Part shown: positions 13,501 to 26,865 of the stretch, in pieces
Numbering within the stretch: the stretch's first letter is position 1
How the letters are laid out: every line of letters begins with the position of its first letter
Assembly (NCBI GenBank): GCA_003342895.1
Contig: PTFA01000197.1
Span: 372,001-436,000, forward strand
Source of the DNA: Casuarius casuarius
Lineage: Eukaryota; Chordata; Aves; Casuariiformes; Casuariidae
Direction of reading: 5' to 3'
DNA length: 64,000 nucleotides
Notes under the pieces: model-generated
The model's input: the letters and a program-made list of their open reading frames with translations, nothing else
Told to the model about the DNA's origin: nothing
Databases searched by the model: none
Program-made: the position numbers and the translations under genes

Positions 13501-14430
13501 TTGAGGGAACAGAATTAAGGTAGTCCAGGAAACAAGACTGGCATTTCCTAGCTTGACTTTGCAACCTGATGAAATCACTGTTAAGTTCTTCTGTTTTCTG
13601 TATATAATTGCACATAGAGCTTTATGAGTGTGCACAAGCTTTTACAAAACAAACAAACAGGCCAAGAAAGTATCAGCGAAAAGGGAGAAAGAGCTATTCA
13701 TGAGGTAGTGAAAGAAGCAGACCGTACTGAATCACCAGGCGCTGGGAGACGAGGGAAGAATAAAGAAAGTGGTGGACGGCAAACCAATCAACCAATTTAC
13801 AGACAACATAATACCATTTTATGAAGAGAGAAGCAGCGCTGACCTTGCCAAGGGGTTGAACAAGGCAAAGAAGGTGGAAGCCAACCTGGAAGGGATCATG
13901 GAGAGAGGCAGAAGAGAGCAAAGCAGGCAGGTGCCCATGATGTCCATGATGCCCAGAGGGTGACAGGAAAGGAAGCCACTGATCAGGCAGATTGTGCTGA
14001 AGGAAGGTTTCTCAGATTGCAGCAGTATGTTTGTAACAGGCTAAAGGAGAGTGAAGGTTGGTCTTTACGAGAGATGCGGACAGACTCAAGCTGGTTGGTC
14101 TGTGTAACCTTAGACTAGAAGCATGAGAGTGGGAGACAAATGGCACAGGGACACCAGGAGGGCTGGATGCAAGCCAGCTATGGTCCAGATGCTGTCTAGC
14201 CATGTTAGCGCAGTACAGCTAAGCTGAGAACCTAGGCAGCCTGCCAGGCTAACGCAGCTGTCCCACACCCCACGAAGCTGCCGAGTCCCTGTGGCACTGT
14301 TCTGCACAGTGTGGATTTGCCATGCAGGGTTTCACTGGACAGACTTGCCCTAAGCAACTGCAGCAGCTGTAGCAAGTGCAGATGCTTTCTCCCCAAATGC
14401 CTAGGAGTGAAGGGACCCAAGTGCTGGCTG
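7561..14430. other. GRIN2B: Intronic sequence; G+C-rich part at about 10.1-11.6 kb
   Basis: No recognised gene is present. From about 10080 to 11640 the base composition shifts to G+C-rich and both strands carry many overlapping open frames (for example 10214-10630 minus and 10800-11087 plus), as expected when stop codons become rare. None shows a domain, a low-complexity signature or splice signals that I recognise. Confidence 0.55.
12024..12066. repeat. Alternating purine-pyrimidine CA/TG microsatellite
   Basis: This tract of about 43 bp alternates almost perfectly: ATGCATGTGTGCATGCACAC, then ACACACATGCACACGCACAC. It is an interrupted (CA)n repeat with potential to adopt Z-DNA. Confidence 0.8.
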
Positions 14431-14435
14431 TTATC

Positions 14436-14575
14436 TCGCCCTATGCTTACTGTGTGACCTTAAGCAAGTTGTTTAAGCTTTCCAAAGCTCAGTTTTCCCC
14501 TCTATAAAATACTCTTAATAATCCATCCTACATTACAAGGGGGTTTGGGGCTCAGTTAAACCATCTAAATAGGGA
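14436..14575 (+). repeat. MIR-family SINE remnant
   Basis: This shows a classic MIR central region in sense orientation: TGTGTGACCTTAAGCAAGTT, then GTTTAAGCTTTCCAAAGCTC, AGTTTTCCCCTCTATAAAAT and ACTCTTAATAATCCATCCTA. It corresponds to the MIR phrase 'tgtgaccttgggcaagtcacttaacctctc...ctcagtttcc.catctgtaaaat'. Confidence 0.75.
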
Positions 14576-17457
14576 CACAGCAACTGGGAACAACAATGTA
14601 AGTCAGCATAGTAAGAAACTGCCTCACTTCATCCACCACAGAAGAAATCATGTAGCTCACAGCTGCACCTAGAACATCTCACGCCTCATGTCAGAGGAAT
14701 GAGGCTTTGCTATAGAAGAGTGCCGGTTACTGCAGATCGGCTGTGCGCTCCGACGGTCAGTAATGGAAATTGCACTGATTAATGACAGAGTCACAGTACA
14801 GCAGGTCAGGCATGTGGATCGACAGCTGTAAAAGGAACAGCAGGATTTTAAATCGTACTCACTAAGAACTAGTTTGGGATCAGGAGATTAACTAAAGCTT
14901 GAGAGCACATTCTTGGGTCCTCTCCAGCTGCTTTGGAAGCTGAAGTGGAACAAAGCAACTGGACATCTGTCCTTCCTGCTTCTCTGAAGATACCTTTCCT
15001 GGAAAAGGAAGCATAGGAACCCTCAAGCTGGCAGAGCAATGCTCAACCCTTCCCCTTCCAGCCTCCAGGAAGCAGGCCATCTCACCTCCCATGCTTGACG
15101 TGAAACTCAAACTGGCTTGTGCCCTGTGTGCTCCAGTACCACAGCTCTCCCTCATAGGCTTGAAGCAGCCTCTCTTCCACCCCAGGACCCCATGCAGTCA
15201 GTCTCCACATGCACAGGTGGGGAAGGGAGGACTGCTTCTCCTGTCCTGCATTCCTCTGAGCCCTCTCTAGGGATGCTTCCCAGCTGCATCTGAGAGGTAA
15301 GGCTTACCGTCCTCACGTGCCCCAGTGCAGTGCTGTCCCACACAAGCAGAGGGAGCCTCCAAGGTCTGGGCAGGAGAAACAGCCTTGGAGAGGGACCAGC
15401 TGAGCAGCAGCTTTCAGCTATGAGAATGGCACTGTGGTCATGGTGGCCAGCCAGGTACAGAATGGCCCTATGGCCAGTCCAAGGCATGTACAAGCATAGA
15501 TTTGACTCAGTGCCAACTTTAGCCCAGCTGCTTTTCTGCCATGCCAAGTAAGCCAGGCCTTTCTCCTTTTGTGACAAAACAAATCTTGCCTACAAAAGAA
15601 CATGTATCACTTCCTGTTTTCTGATTATTTCGCTAGGCAACCTTAACCTTCCATTAATAAAAGTCTTTGTGGAGCTAAATATATACACTATGCACATATA
15701 CAAATACATATAAATAGTCTCTATCTAGCAGAGAATCCAATTAAGTGAATATGTTATGCCTTAGCAATTAATGAATTCAACAAGCTGAGCTGCCTATTGC
15801 ATATGATTGAAATTCAAGCAATATCAACCACAACAAAAAGATCCCAAATTTGCCTATGTGCTATCTACAAAGAGATTGTTAACACTAAAATCATAGAGTA
15901 AAATCAAGTATGTTTGGAAACCTCAGAAAACTCATCTTCCCAGCGATGTAAAGCCTGTCCTTCAACTTCTTGTAGCCTAGGAGAAATTCAAACCCAGCAT
16001 GCAGCTCCTCAAACCATTCCTGTCCTCTTCTATGTACTTCCACAGCATTTTCTGACCACCAGGTCTGAAAAAATGCTGGTGTCTTATGGGTTAAAAGAAA
16101 CAAAGTCCATGACTGAATGGAACTGACTCTCTAGTCACTTGACTGATGCAAATATTTCCTTTCTCCTTGTGTTCAGTTGCCAGTTTGTGTGTATATGTGC
16201 GCATGCACGGGTAAGCGTGTGTTCAAGTGACTGTGTGAGTCCATATGTCTGTCTGTTCCTTTGTATGTTAACTTTCAGTCCAGGACAAGTCTTCTTTCAT
16301 GCCGTTTCTGCCCCTCAGGAATAGACTATACTGAGCCCTCAAGGGACTGCTCATTCCCTCCTTCTCTCACGGTATCCCTCCTCTGCATTTACAAGATGCT
16401 CCCCAGTGGTGTATTCTACAGAAATAAATATTTAATTAGCCATTAAACCACAGAAGATGCAGAAAAGCAAGCAAGGAACTTGGCTGCAGAATTCAGGGCA
16501 CAGAGGGGAGTGAATGGAAGCATTGCATGGAGGGTCAGGAGAAGAAAAATGCTGATGAGACTTTGAACTGGCAACACAACGGTCCCATTCTCTTCCCTGA
16601 CACAACCAATATGGCAGGCTGGTTTTAACCCTGAGACCAGGGCTAACTGATTTAAGATGGGTCTTCATTAGCATAGCTGCATGAATCTAAAAACCAAGAA
16701 TGTGCCTTATTGGTAGGTTAATAGATGAAAGAGCCTTTAACTGAGATACCAAAAACATAGTTAAATAAATAACTGTACTGCTAATCGTAAGTCTTTCTTT
16801 TGTTTTTTTTATTTTCCGATGCTTCGCTGTTCTCTTAGTTTATTCTCACACTTAAGGAAAAGGCCTTGAATGTCCCAGGAGCAGGCTGGAGGCTCCTCCT
16901 GGAGCTGTTCCAGACAGGGGCCAGGCCTGAGCCCAAATCTCAGCTGATCCCCAGCACCACGAGCTGGGTGACAGGGTTTGGCCACCCTCCAAACCCTGCA
17001 GCCACTCGCCCACCCTCATCCCTGCTACATGGCTCATTAGAAGTTTTTATATCAACGGCTCCTTTCAGGCTTACCAAGCTGTGCATCCTATACCCATGCA
17101 GAATTATTTGTGTCTATGCCCACAGCACTACAGATTTCACAAATCTCTCTGGAGATATCAAAGAATAAAGCTTGGGTCGTTTCTAGACTACTTGAGAAAC
17201 ACTGGTTTGAAAGTGGATACTATAGGGAATAGGGTGTAAAATTGGCCACTAACTGCCTTAAAAATGCCACCCAAGTTAGATGGCTGTTTGAGGGGTAATA
17301 ACCGTAAAGATATCATTGATTACTCTCCCCTTAAAGGTGGTACCTTACAAGGGCACAGTGCGGTCTGGCAGCCCCGGTGTTCCTGGATGACCTAGGAAAA
17401 CATACACTATTTGTACTTCCTGACATATCAAAAAGAGGTTAAAAAAACTCACAGAAT

Positions 17458-17492
17458 CCAGTGAGGATTAGTGAGGATATCCAGTGAGGATA
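17458..17492. repeat. Short imperfect tandem repeat
   Basis: Three imperfect copies of the unit (CC)AGTGAGGAT(A) occur in 35 bp. Confidence 0.75.
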
Positions 17493-18197
17493 GAGGCAGT
17501 TTCCTGAGGAGCTGCAGTACTGGCATACACATAGCCCGCACTGGGCACCAGCAGTTTTTAGTCACCACTTGAATGGTCAGAGTAGGCCATTTTCCGCTCA
17601 CTGGAATGTAGCTATCGAAGGGTGACACTTCAGAGGGATTTGGAGATCTTTCCTTCAAGAGTCTGTCCCAGATTTTTCGCTTTCCCAGGAAAGGTCAGGG
17701 AAGGTCTCCTTTCAGGTTTACTAGTTTTATTTTCTCCTCTGGTTCAAAGATTCTGACTGCTATTCAACTTGTGGTATAAGGCAAACCGCCAACCAGAGCT
17801 TTGGGTACAAAGTGAATGCAGCCAGCCAAAGCCATTACTTCATTCTGTTTCAGCTATTTCTGCAGGTTTTCTTCTGCTTCAGCAGTGTGTTTTTATTACC
17901 ATTTTCCCCTGCTTAACACCAGCATCCTTTGGGGAAGGGAGACACTTTGGGGAAAAAGCTCCTTACTGATAAGGAGAAAATAATGTACCCTTTCTGTCTA
18001 CGGGTAGAAGGTTAACATGCATTGAAAAAATAGCCATTGCACATATGCAAACAAGTGTGCTCTACAGGAAAGAGAGAAGTTTCTTATGTGATCTCCCCAC
18101 AATAAGCATAAAGAAATGTACCTCCTCCCATAGAGAACCTTCTTGCATTATAGGGAGAAGTACCCCTTCTCTCAGAAATTTGAACAGTAAGGAGAAG

Positions 18198-18222
18198 AGT
18201 GACCACTAGCAGTGACCACTAG
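18198..18222. repeat. 13-bp tandem duplication
   Basis: AGTGACCACTAG occurs twice, separated by one base. Confidence 0.8.
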
Positions 18223-21084
18223 AGCAGTAGATGGAGGTTCCCTGTTGGTGTGGTTTGTACCACTAAATATGTGAGACCAGCCCATTTCTTCCATCCATTT
18301 CCACTTCTCTGTAAGCAGAGCAGAAAACAAAAACACCCTTCCCACAAATAGTCATCCAAATGTCAAAGCATAACTGCATTTGTGCAGCAACCCTTGGGAT
18401 TTTCACCCCACACAACTGTCACAGCTGATGATTCCACAAAGTGGCTGCTGAATTGTAAGGCTCCTTGCAGTTTGTTTTCTCCATGGCATCAAGCCCTTTC
18501 TACCCATCACCTTCTCCCTGTCTGTGATTACTATACTGCTGCCTGTCAGCACTGCAGTAAATATGTATATATTTCCAGGTCTCTCATTTCTCACTTCACA
18601 GAAAACTCTCTCTTAAAAATCTTTCCCATCAGAGCAGACAGCAAAACAGAGAACTAACAGGAATTTTTGACAGACTCACCTTCTCCCCTCACTGTGCATG
18701 AAATTATCTGCATCTAAGGACCTTTTTCTGCATCCTGCAGGAAACAAGGATGCTGTTACACTTCTGCAACTGTGACATCATAAAGCTGTTGTCACAGCTG
18801 GGAAAAGGTGTCATCATATGGCTGACAGGATATCTCCAAAAACAGAAGTCTGATGAACGGCAGCAAGCAATGCAGTGAGACTGAGTGAAGGACCGCTCTG
18901 TGCTCTAACTCCTCTGCGTAGGAAAGATGCCACCACAGTACTGGACAGACTGGCTTTTGGGAGGGATATGCAGTGGCACTCCTGACTCCACTTTGTCATC
19001 AGAGATGCAGGTCTGAGGTACAGCCAGGAATGACCTTCCCAGACTATCATAACTCTGCTCTCTCCCTTAGTGTAACATCTTTTCACTTTGGCTTTGACAA
19101 ACACTTCTTAACTCCCTTTCCCCTTTCTTTTCAGTCTTCCTTTGCCTCCCTTTTCAGCTGCAACCAGTGCCTCACGTCCAAGCCATTTGACGCCCCTAAT
19201 TCCTCAGTCAGCATCAAGATGTGAATGCTGACTTGCTCCACTTTCTCAAATACTTTTTCAAAGAGACCCATATAGTTTTCTTTGATTTTGTCCTTCTTCC
19301 TGCGGGAAGTCCCACAAATACGGGTGAAGTCATGTCATTGTTCCCCTTCATACCCAACCTTAAGTCTCTCTTTTGCTCAGATGGCTGCAGATGCTTGACA
19401 ACAGTTAGGCCGCTGATGTGCTAAGCCTATAGTCCACAACACCTATAAATACTGACCCACTTTCTCCTTGTATTCCCCTAGCAAATCAACGCAAAAGTGT
19501 TCACTGCCATCAGCAAATAAAATATGCCATCTTTTCACAGACCCTCTCAGAAGCTGTGTGTATAACAAGAAAATCTTGTCTATTTACTACTTTTCTGCAC
19601 CTCCCTGTGTTCCTTCTGCATTGACTCTCTCATCTGTCTACATGGCCATGGTTTCTCAAACAATACTTACACAGTAAGTGTTTAGTGGCTATTGCATTGT
19701 CTGTATTGACTGCTCGTTAATGACAGGGCTTTTCAAAAAGTATGGTAATACAAATAATCAAAATAATGATTGGCTGCTTCTACATGGTCCATGCATCAAA
19801 CTAACCAGGGTCACTTTTTTGCAAGAGTGAGAATGATAGCTGTATTGCAACATAAGTGCTGTTCATTACAGTCTTTCTCTCTAATTACCCCTCCAATTTC
19901 ACCTGTTTCTTAAACTGGCAGTTAGAATAGCTGTGTAATGATGAACAACTGCCACATCTCATCCCAAGGAGATACGGCTGCATTTCAGCAGAAGGCAAAG
20001 TGATCTTTATGAACAGAGATCATTCACAGAAAGCTCAGGGACTCTCCAAGCTACGATGTGTGGTGGAAGCAGGAGGTTTGCAGTGTCACAAATTTGCCTC
20101 TGCCTGACCACTGCAAGATTATAGAGATGTGGAAAGTCTGTTCTGGGCTTATATGTCATCTACATATATTTAATGGAAAATAAAGAAATGGCAGAAACTG
20201 AAGAAATGGATTTCTGCTCTCTTCCATTTGTACCTCAAAAGCTTCCCCCACTGTCCCTCCTTTCCCCATCCCAGCACAAAACACACACTTTAAGACACTA
20301 GCTGCTCTCTCCGTGCATTTGACAGACTCTGATTAAGCTCTCAGATAATAACCTTGTAAGGCAGAGCCAAACTTGCAGCAGTACAGGGTGTTCTCATCAT
20401 TGGCTCCCAAAAATAGTTCCTTGCCAATAAGAGTCAATTGGTTCAGGCTTTGCCAGCCTGCATTTCCACAGTTTCCCACATCCCAGGGGCTGATGACACC
20501 ACTTGTTCTCCCAGGGGAAGGGCTGTAAGGTCCTGAATGCCGCCAAGGGTTGTGTAATGGTTGCTGAAGATGCCTCAAGTTTGTAACACTAACGTAAACC
20601 AGGCTTACACAGGCCAGCCCTGTCTCCATTCCCTGGAGTAAGGGAAATAAGGGAGTTGTGGCCTGCTGCAGCTGTGAAACAGCTTTTGTGGGCTCTGGTC
20701 TACAATACCTTCCATACCCTCATAAGACCTGGAGACAACGATCATCCTGGGACAGCTCTCCTAGCTTTGTCTCAACAACACCTGCTGCTAGGACTCAGGG
20801 CAACTGGCTGAAAAGGGGGAGCAGAGTGTGGGAAACACACAGCTTAAGGGAGCCTGTGATTGCAGACAAACGGATCTGATGGTCCTGGGAAGGAAAACAA
20901 CAGGGAAAAGAACAGAAGAAGGTCCCAAGACAGAAGGAAACAGAGGAGGGGGCTCATAGCATGCAAGAATAGAGCGCAGAACTGTCGATAAGCCAAATCA
21001 AGCCTGAGAATGGGTCATTTTCAGGACAGAAACCACTCCCATATGCCTTCATACTACTCATTTTGATATCTACATTCCAAAAAT

Positions 21085-21180
21085 TTACTACTGACGTCAA
21101 GCACTGAATCTACTCTGAAGTCAATGGAATTGTAGTCACTAATGCCAGAGGTGAATTTGGCTCCCAAAGGACTTTTCTAT
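21085..21180 (+). repeat. Possible old sauropsid interspersed repeat
   Basis: The phrases CTGAAGTCAATGGAATTGTA and GAGGTGAATTTGGCTCCC closely resemble a motif ('actgaagtcaatgg...gatgaatttggccc') that I recall as widespread in turtle, crocodilian and bird non-coding DNA. I cannot give a firm family name. Confidence 0.45.
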
Positions 21181-22456
21181 GTAATGATTTAGTTAATGAC
21201 CCTTCAAAGCTTATGTTGCAGTCATAGCGTATAGCGGGAGAAAATGGGTGAGAAAAGGGCTGCAGCAGAATAGCCATCTGTCATATTCAAGTCTAGAGCT
21301 CAGCTAGGCCAGGATGGCATAAAACAAGAACAAGAAATACTGGAAGTTAATGAGCCCTCCTAGAGGAAATCTTACCCCGGTCTAACTGTACAAAACAGTA
21401 CAGATGTGTCAATATAGGCGCCTTCATGCAAACTGCATCCCAGAATATTTTGCAGAGTTAAATACAAGACAGCAAATGGCATGCAGCATAAAGAATAGCT
21501 GGTGCGCTCAGCAATCAAGAGGCAGTGCCAATGGGCATATAATTTTGTCTTTTAAAAGCAACTGCATAAAAGCTCATTCATCCATAAAAATGCTGCATTT
21601 CTGTTTTCTGCCTTCCTAGGAGCTTTCTTGCCTGCCCCCTTTATCACCAACCACAGACTTCAGATATTCTCAAAAGGGTGAGACCAAGCACCTGTTCTTC
21701 CATGCCCCAATATTGCCTCCACATTTCAAGGTTGTTTTATATAGCTCCTAAGTTTTGTCAGACAGGACTAGTCAAAGAGTTCCCAGGGCTTTGGATGCAT
21801 AATATATTTTTAAAGTACTGCACACTGCAGAGGCCCATGAATATACCCAACAAAAACCATGATGTTAAGTCATTATGTGATGAATACATTGGGAATTTGA
21901 AAATTAGAAATGAGTGGGGTATGGTTTCAGGAATGGAAGGATATATTTGTTTCCCAGTTCCTTTGAGAAGGCAGATACTAAATCTGGCACTCTGACGTCC
22001 AGATGTAATCTAGGCATCAGATTAAACACCATGAGATTCAACCTTCAAACTCTTCTCACCCATGATGTCTACGAGAATTGCCAGCCCAGCTTGCAACAGC
22101 TAGTCAGATAGCAAATCACAAGCACCATTCATTACGTTATAACACAGGTGTCTGACTTCCCCTTTGCCCTCGAGGTCTCCCACTCTTCCTACCCGTATTT
22201 AGCTTATTTACTCCTAGCATGCAACTCCTCCTTTAAATACTTTGAGACACCAACTCCAGAAGGTTTTTTTGCAGTGCCTAATACTGTGCATCCATAATAC
22301 TAACATGAAAGATGAGAGATCTGTGATCTGGCAGTCCAAGGGAATTACATCAGTCCAGACGGAAGAGGACAGAACACATATACGAGGAGTCCAGGAGAGT
22401 AGAAGCTGGGGCAGTGTCACAGACAGACAAGCTACATCATAGAGGACATACAGTGG

Positions 22457-22484
22457 TGACAGACAGACAGAAAGACAGACAAAT
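22457..22484. repeat. (GACA)n-type microsatellite
   Basis: The tract reads TGACAGACAGACAGAAAGAC followed by AGACAAA, with a shorter related tract (CACAGACAGACAAG) about 35 bp upstream. Confidence 0.8.
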
Positions 22485-23149
22485 AAGTACATACAGAAGA
22501 TGCAGATGGAAGAAAAATGCAAGGTCAATGATGAGACAAATCAGAATCAAAGACTAGCTTAAAGAAAGAATTAGAAGAGATGATATGATGCCTTTGGCCC
22601 TCTGCCAGGGTTACAGATGCTGTGCAGGAGATGGCCTGCCCTTAGCAACCTTCCGCTCTCACCTTGAAGACCCCTGCCGGTCCACAGCTCACATTACAAG
22701 TTTCTCTAATGATTCTCAGGATAGAGCAGCTCCTTGGCTGGGGTTCACCCTTCTTGTTCCAAGTGGGAGAGGTTCCACATCAGCCTTACTCATCTGCCCC
22801 TTTCCCGCCTACTTTGCTCTGACAGTCTCCAATGTCGTCTTGCTGACTATGGTGCAAAGGAACTATTCAAGCAGAGAGGAACCACATGGACTTCCAACCA
22901 CACAAGCCCTGTCAAAGAAATGCTTCCTCCACCAGGGACAGGGTAAGAGTCCTGATATTGTAGCTAATGTGGTCACTCTGTGCTACCAAAGGGATTGCTG
23001 CAAACAGGGAAGTTCAGAGATTCACAGAGTTCACTGTCTGTTGTCCAGTCTCTCACCCTTTCTCCCCACTCCTCTCAACTTAAAACCAAACAATCCCTAT
23101 TTGTTCAATCATTGCACGTAGGTCATATTTTCTGCACCCACTCACTATT

Positions 23150-24125
23150 CTCACTGCTTCCCCCAGACTCTTTCCAGTTTGTCCAGATCTTTCCTGAAGT
23201 GCTGTTCACAAAACTGCACCAAGCTTTTTGGCTTTACCATCACTCAACAGACCACAGAGATTACATCATATACCTTGCAGGCTACACTCCTATTTATACA
23301 CCCAAGTACAGCATTTGCCTCTTTCTCAAAAACATACACTCATGTTCAGCTTGTGATCCTCTTTTAGCCCCCCAGTCCTTTTCTGTAGAACTGTGATCTA
23401 GTTGATCTTTCTCTGCACTGTACTTATCTTTGTTATTTGGATTATCCCTACAAAAGTACAATAGTTTGCACTTGTGTCTATTGAATTATATCCCACTTTT
23501 TCAGAGTGTATCTCCAATTTGTCAAGATCATTATGTACTCTAACCCTGTTCTCCAACATATTCACAGTCCCCCCTAGTTTGGTGTCATCTTCAAATTTGA
23601 TATGCAAATTCTCTATCCATTACCAACGCTGTTAAAAAAAAAAATTGAACTGAACTGAGCACAGGAGCGACCCTCACAGAATCCCACTCAATGCTCCCTT
23701 CCTTTTTGATATTCTTATCGGCTTTGCATGCATTTATTATTAGCTTTCCTCAGGACCTTGTTTCTCTAGATGGCTAACAAAACGCGATGAGAGAGACAGT
23801 GAAAAAGCTTACTAGAGTCAAAGCAGATGACACTTTCAGCTTTACCTCTGTTCATAATGCCTATTACTCTGTCATAGAAGGATATTGGATTGGTCTGACA
23901 TGACTTGCTCTCAACAAATCCTGATGGACTTTTACACATCTCCTTGTTATTGTCCAGGTGCTGACAGCAACTTTGGTTAGTAATTCATTTCATATTTTTT
24001 CTGACAATTAGGGTTAAGCTACTATGATTCCATAAATCTACAGTTCCCAGGATTCTTCCCCTTTCATTCCCTATGCCCTTTTTTATAGACAGGCATTCAT
24101 GCTTCTCCAGTATATTGGCAGATAC
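23150..24125 (-). mobile_element. CR1 LINE fragment with remnant reverse transcriptase
   Basis: This is about 1 kb of reverse-oriented old CR1, including the end of ORF2. Translated on the minus strand, FEDDTKLGG matches the catalytic FADD box of CR1 reverse transcriptase. It is followed by ENRVRVHNDLDKLE, which fits the conserved stretch after it. Further 5' in the element, the complements of TTGGTCTGACATGACTTGCT, AACAAATCCTGATGGAC and TTACTAGAGTC match the RT segments around 'FVKNKSCQTN' and 'DFSKAFDT'. The lower-coordinate end carries the region downstream of the RT core. The frame is interrupted repeatedly and the FADD box reads FEDD, so it is a dead copy. Confidence 0.9.
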
Positions 24126-26050
24126 TAGCTGGGTCAGCTTTACAGGTACAGATCCAGTGCAGTGAGTTCACAGGACATCTTTTCAGTAAATTTCCTTTGG
24201 AAAAAAGGACAGATTGTGTATGAACTGTGTTGCTGCAACAGAGGACAGGAGGTGGTTACTCTGTCTTGGGAAACATGCACCCTTGCCCTTGAGCAAGTCT
24301 GTCATGCTGACAGCAGACTAGAGACTGGTATTAACATGCAGCAGGCTTCTGTCCTAGAGTCCTGACTGGCAGTACGTCCTGCCATTTCAGTCCCTGACAG
24401 CAATAGACGGTTCAGCATCTTAGTCCCCACCTGCATCCCCCACGACTATTTTAGTCCTTCCTCCCACTCTACACTTACAATGTTGTCAAAATGCCTCTTT
24501 CCTGCCCAGCAGCACCCCCAGCTACTCCCTCCTGCCCACCCCATCAAGCCTATTTGCTCAGGGACTGAAGTTAAGCTGATGGCCTGCAGCTTCTCTGACA
24601 TGACAGTTCTCACCTACTGCCCCTCCTCCTTCTCCAGCTTCTCTGAGACATTTCAGCCCTGACTTCCCACTGTTTCCTGCACCCACAGCACAGCTGTGTC
24701 AGTGTATCTTCCACACCGATGTAGAGCAGCCAACCCCAGGCACACAATCAGTTGTGCAATGTTTCAAGATGGTATCCTGTGACATGGAAAACTGCGAGAT
24801 GATCTGAGGCCTGCTGCCCTTGTTTCGCTTGTGACAGAGCGTAGGCTGGACAGCAGCAGGCAGGAAGCAGTTTGCAGGCCAGTGGAGGAAGAAGGAGACT
24901 GAACTGCTCCCTGGTCTGCCAAGTGGAAGTTAACAGTCTTGTGCCGGAAGCAGGCTCAAGCTCTAGGCTGGAAGAAGTGAAGCAGCTGAGACCACTGGAG
25001 GAAGGAGAATTCTCTAAAACTACTGAGAGAATAATTAACTGGTATCCTGGGGAAATGGTGTTGTTCTAAGCATGAGCTCTGATGGGCCAAATAGCATTTT
25101 CGTGTTCTAAATACCACGTGCACTCTTCAGTGCGGACAAGGACCCAGGTGCTCATCAATTATTGAGCTTGCTTGAAAAGGCATTTAGGAAAGTGCACAAG
25201 AGGCCGGTTTGCAGATCCGTCTCAGTCCCAGCTGGACTGCTCTTAGAAACCCAGCCAGTGAGAAGGGAAGAGGAAGAAAAGAGAAAGAAGGAAGTTCAAT
25301 GGACTATGAAACATCCTAGACATCTTCTGTGTCTACTCCTACTTAAGGGAAGAGACAGCTCTTACCCCTAACCAGCTGCCAAGTTTCAAACTCCCACCTA
25401 TTAATACATATCTTCAAACTGATCTGCAACAGTAGATTGCGTCCTGAACAGGATAAGCCCATGCACTCACTGCTCCTCAAGCTGTCGTGTATGATCGCCA
25501 TACTCTATATTTTATCTTCATCATTGCTTTGGACTCTCAGTAAAACTCTCCAAAAAGCCACATGTCCAAGCGCAGCGCTCTCAGGAGATCCACAGTTGAT
25601 GCACATTCAAAACCAGAAAATGAGAATGAATCTCAAGGAACAGCTGCAACATTCATTCATCATTGCTCAAAACTTTTCCATTTGTGAAATAGATTTCTTC
25701 AGATGTGAAAAGTCACTTATGCCACTGAAAAAGCATGAAGCTAAAATTTAACCCACTATAGAGTTATCCAAGTACTGAAAAGTACCTCTTTTTCTTATAA
25801 AAGAGGTGATGGTTTTCTTCACAATAATATAACTTGAAAAATAGCTAGTAAGGTTGATTTCTAAGGGCTTTTTTGTTTGAAATTTTTATTGTTATAATTT
25901 TCAGCTTTTAAATAAACTTTGTGTCAAAAGCATGCCAAAAGAAGAGTATTTTCAATCATCATGCTGAACTGAAAACACAGCCTCCCAAAAGGCAAGGCAT
26001 TCTACACGATAAGCTCATGGAGAACTAGACACCATTATGACAGACAATGT

Positions 26051-26094
26051 ATGATATCTGGAGAGTAAAATTATGATATCTGGAGAGTAAAATT
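26051..26094. repeat. Perfect 22-bp tandem duplication
   Basis: The unit beginning ATGATATCTGGAGAG and ending AAAATT occurs twice without any mismatch (26051-26072 and 26073-26094). Perfect identity suggests a recent event or a polymorphic site. Confidence 0.9.
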
Positions 26095-26165
26095 GCTTAT
26101 GATCCGGCGAAGCATATGAGAGTCTCATTTTTTAAATCCAGAGCTTTTAAACAATAGCTACAAGA

Positions 26166-26178
26166 TTTTTTTTTTTTT
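26166..26178. repeat. Poly(T) run
   Basis: A homopolymer of 13 T, lying just upstream of the CR1-like fragment at 26215. Confidence 0.9.
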
Positions 26179-26214
26179 CCTCATTAGTTTCCTTCTTTTA
26201 GGATCATACACACA

Positions 26215-26395
26215 GGCTTTTGGGAACTGGAAAACACTTTTCCACACATTAGTGTATCAGGCTGTGGAACTTGCTATCACAGTGCAACAGTGGGGGCCAC
26301 AGCTTAATACAGATCAGGAGAGGACTGGACATTCACAGGATCAAGAATAACACACCAAGTTGCAATACCAATGGTTAGAAACAAATAAACACAAA
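26215..26395 (+). mobile_element. CR1 LINE 3'-end fragment
   Basis: Sense CR1 phrases are visible: CAGGCTGTGGAACTTGCTAT, then GGGGGCCACAGCTTAATACA, GAGAGGACTGGACATTCAC and AGGATCAAGAATAACAC. They correspond to the CR1 tail 'ctgtggaactcattgccacaagat...gaggccaagagctta...gattggacattta..ggataacaagaat'. The copy is short and diverged. Confidence 0.75.
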
Positions 26396-26865
26396 GAAAC
26401 TTGGAATTTTGGAAGTGGTAAAAGCTCTTGTGATTCAGGTTATAAATCAAGACTGGAGAGGTGGAGGTGATGGTAGACACTGAAGGTATTTCACTTTGCA
26501 CGGAAAGGCATGAGGACTGCTGATATGTCCGGTTACCGCCTCTCAGATAAGGGCAGGGTTATGAAGAGCTAAATGGTAGTAGCAATTTAAATTCAGAAGT
26601 GAGCATGACTATTCTGTAAAAGGAAGACCTACGGGTCACCTCATACCAGCATTTTCCAGAATTTGCACCCCCCTCTGAAACCTGTGCTGTTGACAAGTGT
26701 CAGAGCCACGTAAGGAATAAGACAAGGTTGGCCATGGCTGTCATACCCCCATGCAGTCATGGTGAGCTCTGCCTTGTGCACGTTCTATACAAGACCATCT
26801 AACATGTTTGATAGTCATATAAAAGAACAATAATATAGAGAGAACCAGCCATAGCATGCACATCA

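Larger units (their letters stand above)
14576..23140. other. GRIN2B: Intronic sequence without recognised genes
   Basis: No coding segment or RNA gene was recognised. It contains an irregular TG/GT-rich tract at about 16180-16265, short direct duplications at 17458-17492 and 18198-18222, a possible old repeat at 21085-21180 and a GACA microsatellite at 22457-22484. Open frames such as 15152-15577 (minus) and 22585-23121 (plus) lack recognisable domains. Confidence 0.55.

Noticed and set aside
22585..23121. 178-codon plus-strand open frame
   Set aside because: No familiar motif, no neighbouring exon-like structure, and it ends next to an old CR1. Probably chance.
23398..23607. Open frame with FEDDTKLGG
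   Set aside because: Rejected as a host gene because it is the decayed CR1 reverse transcriptase.
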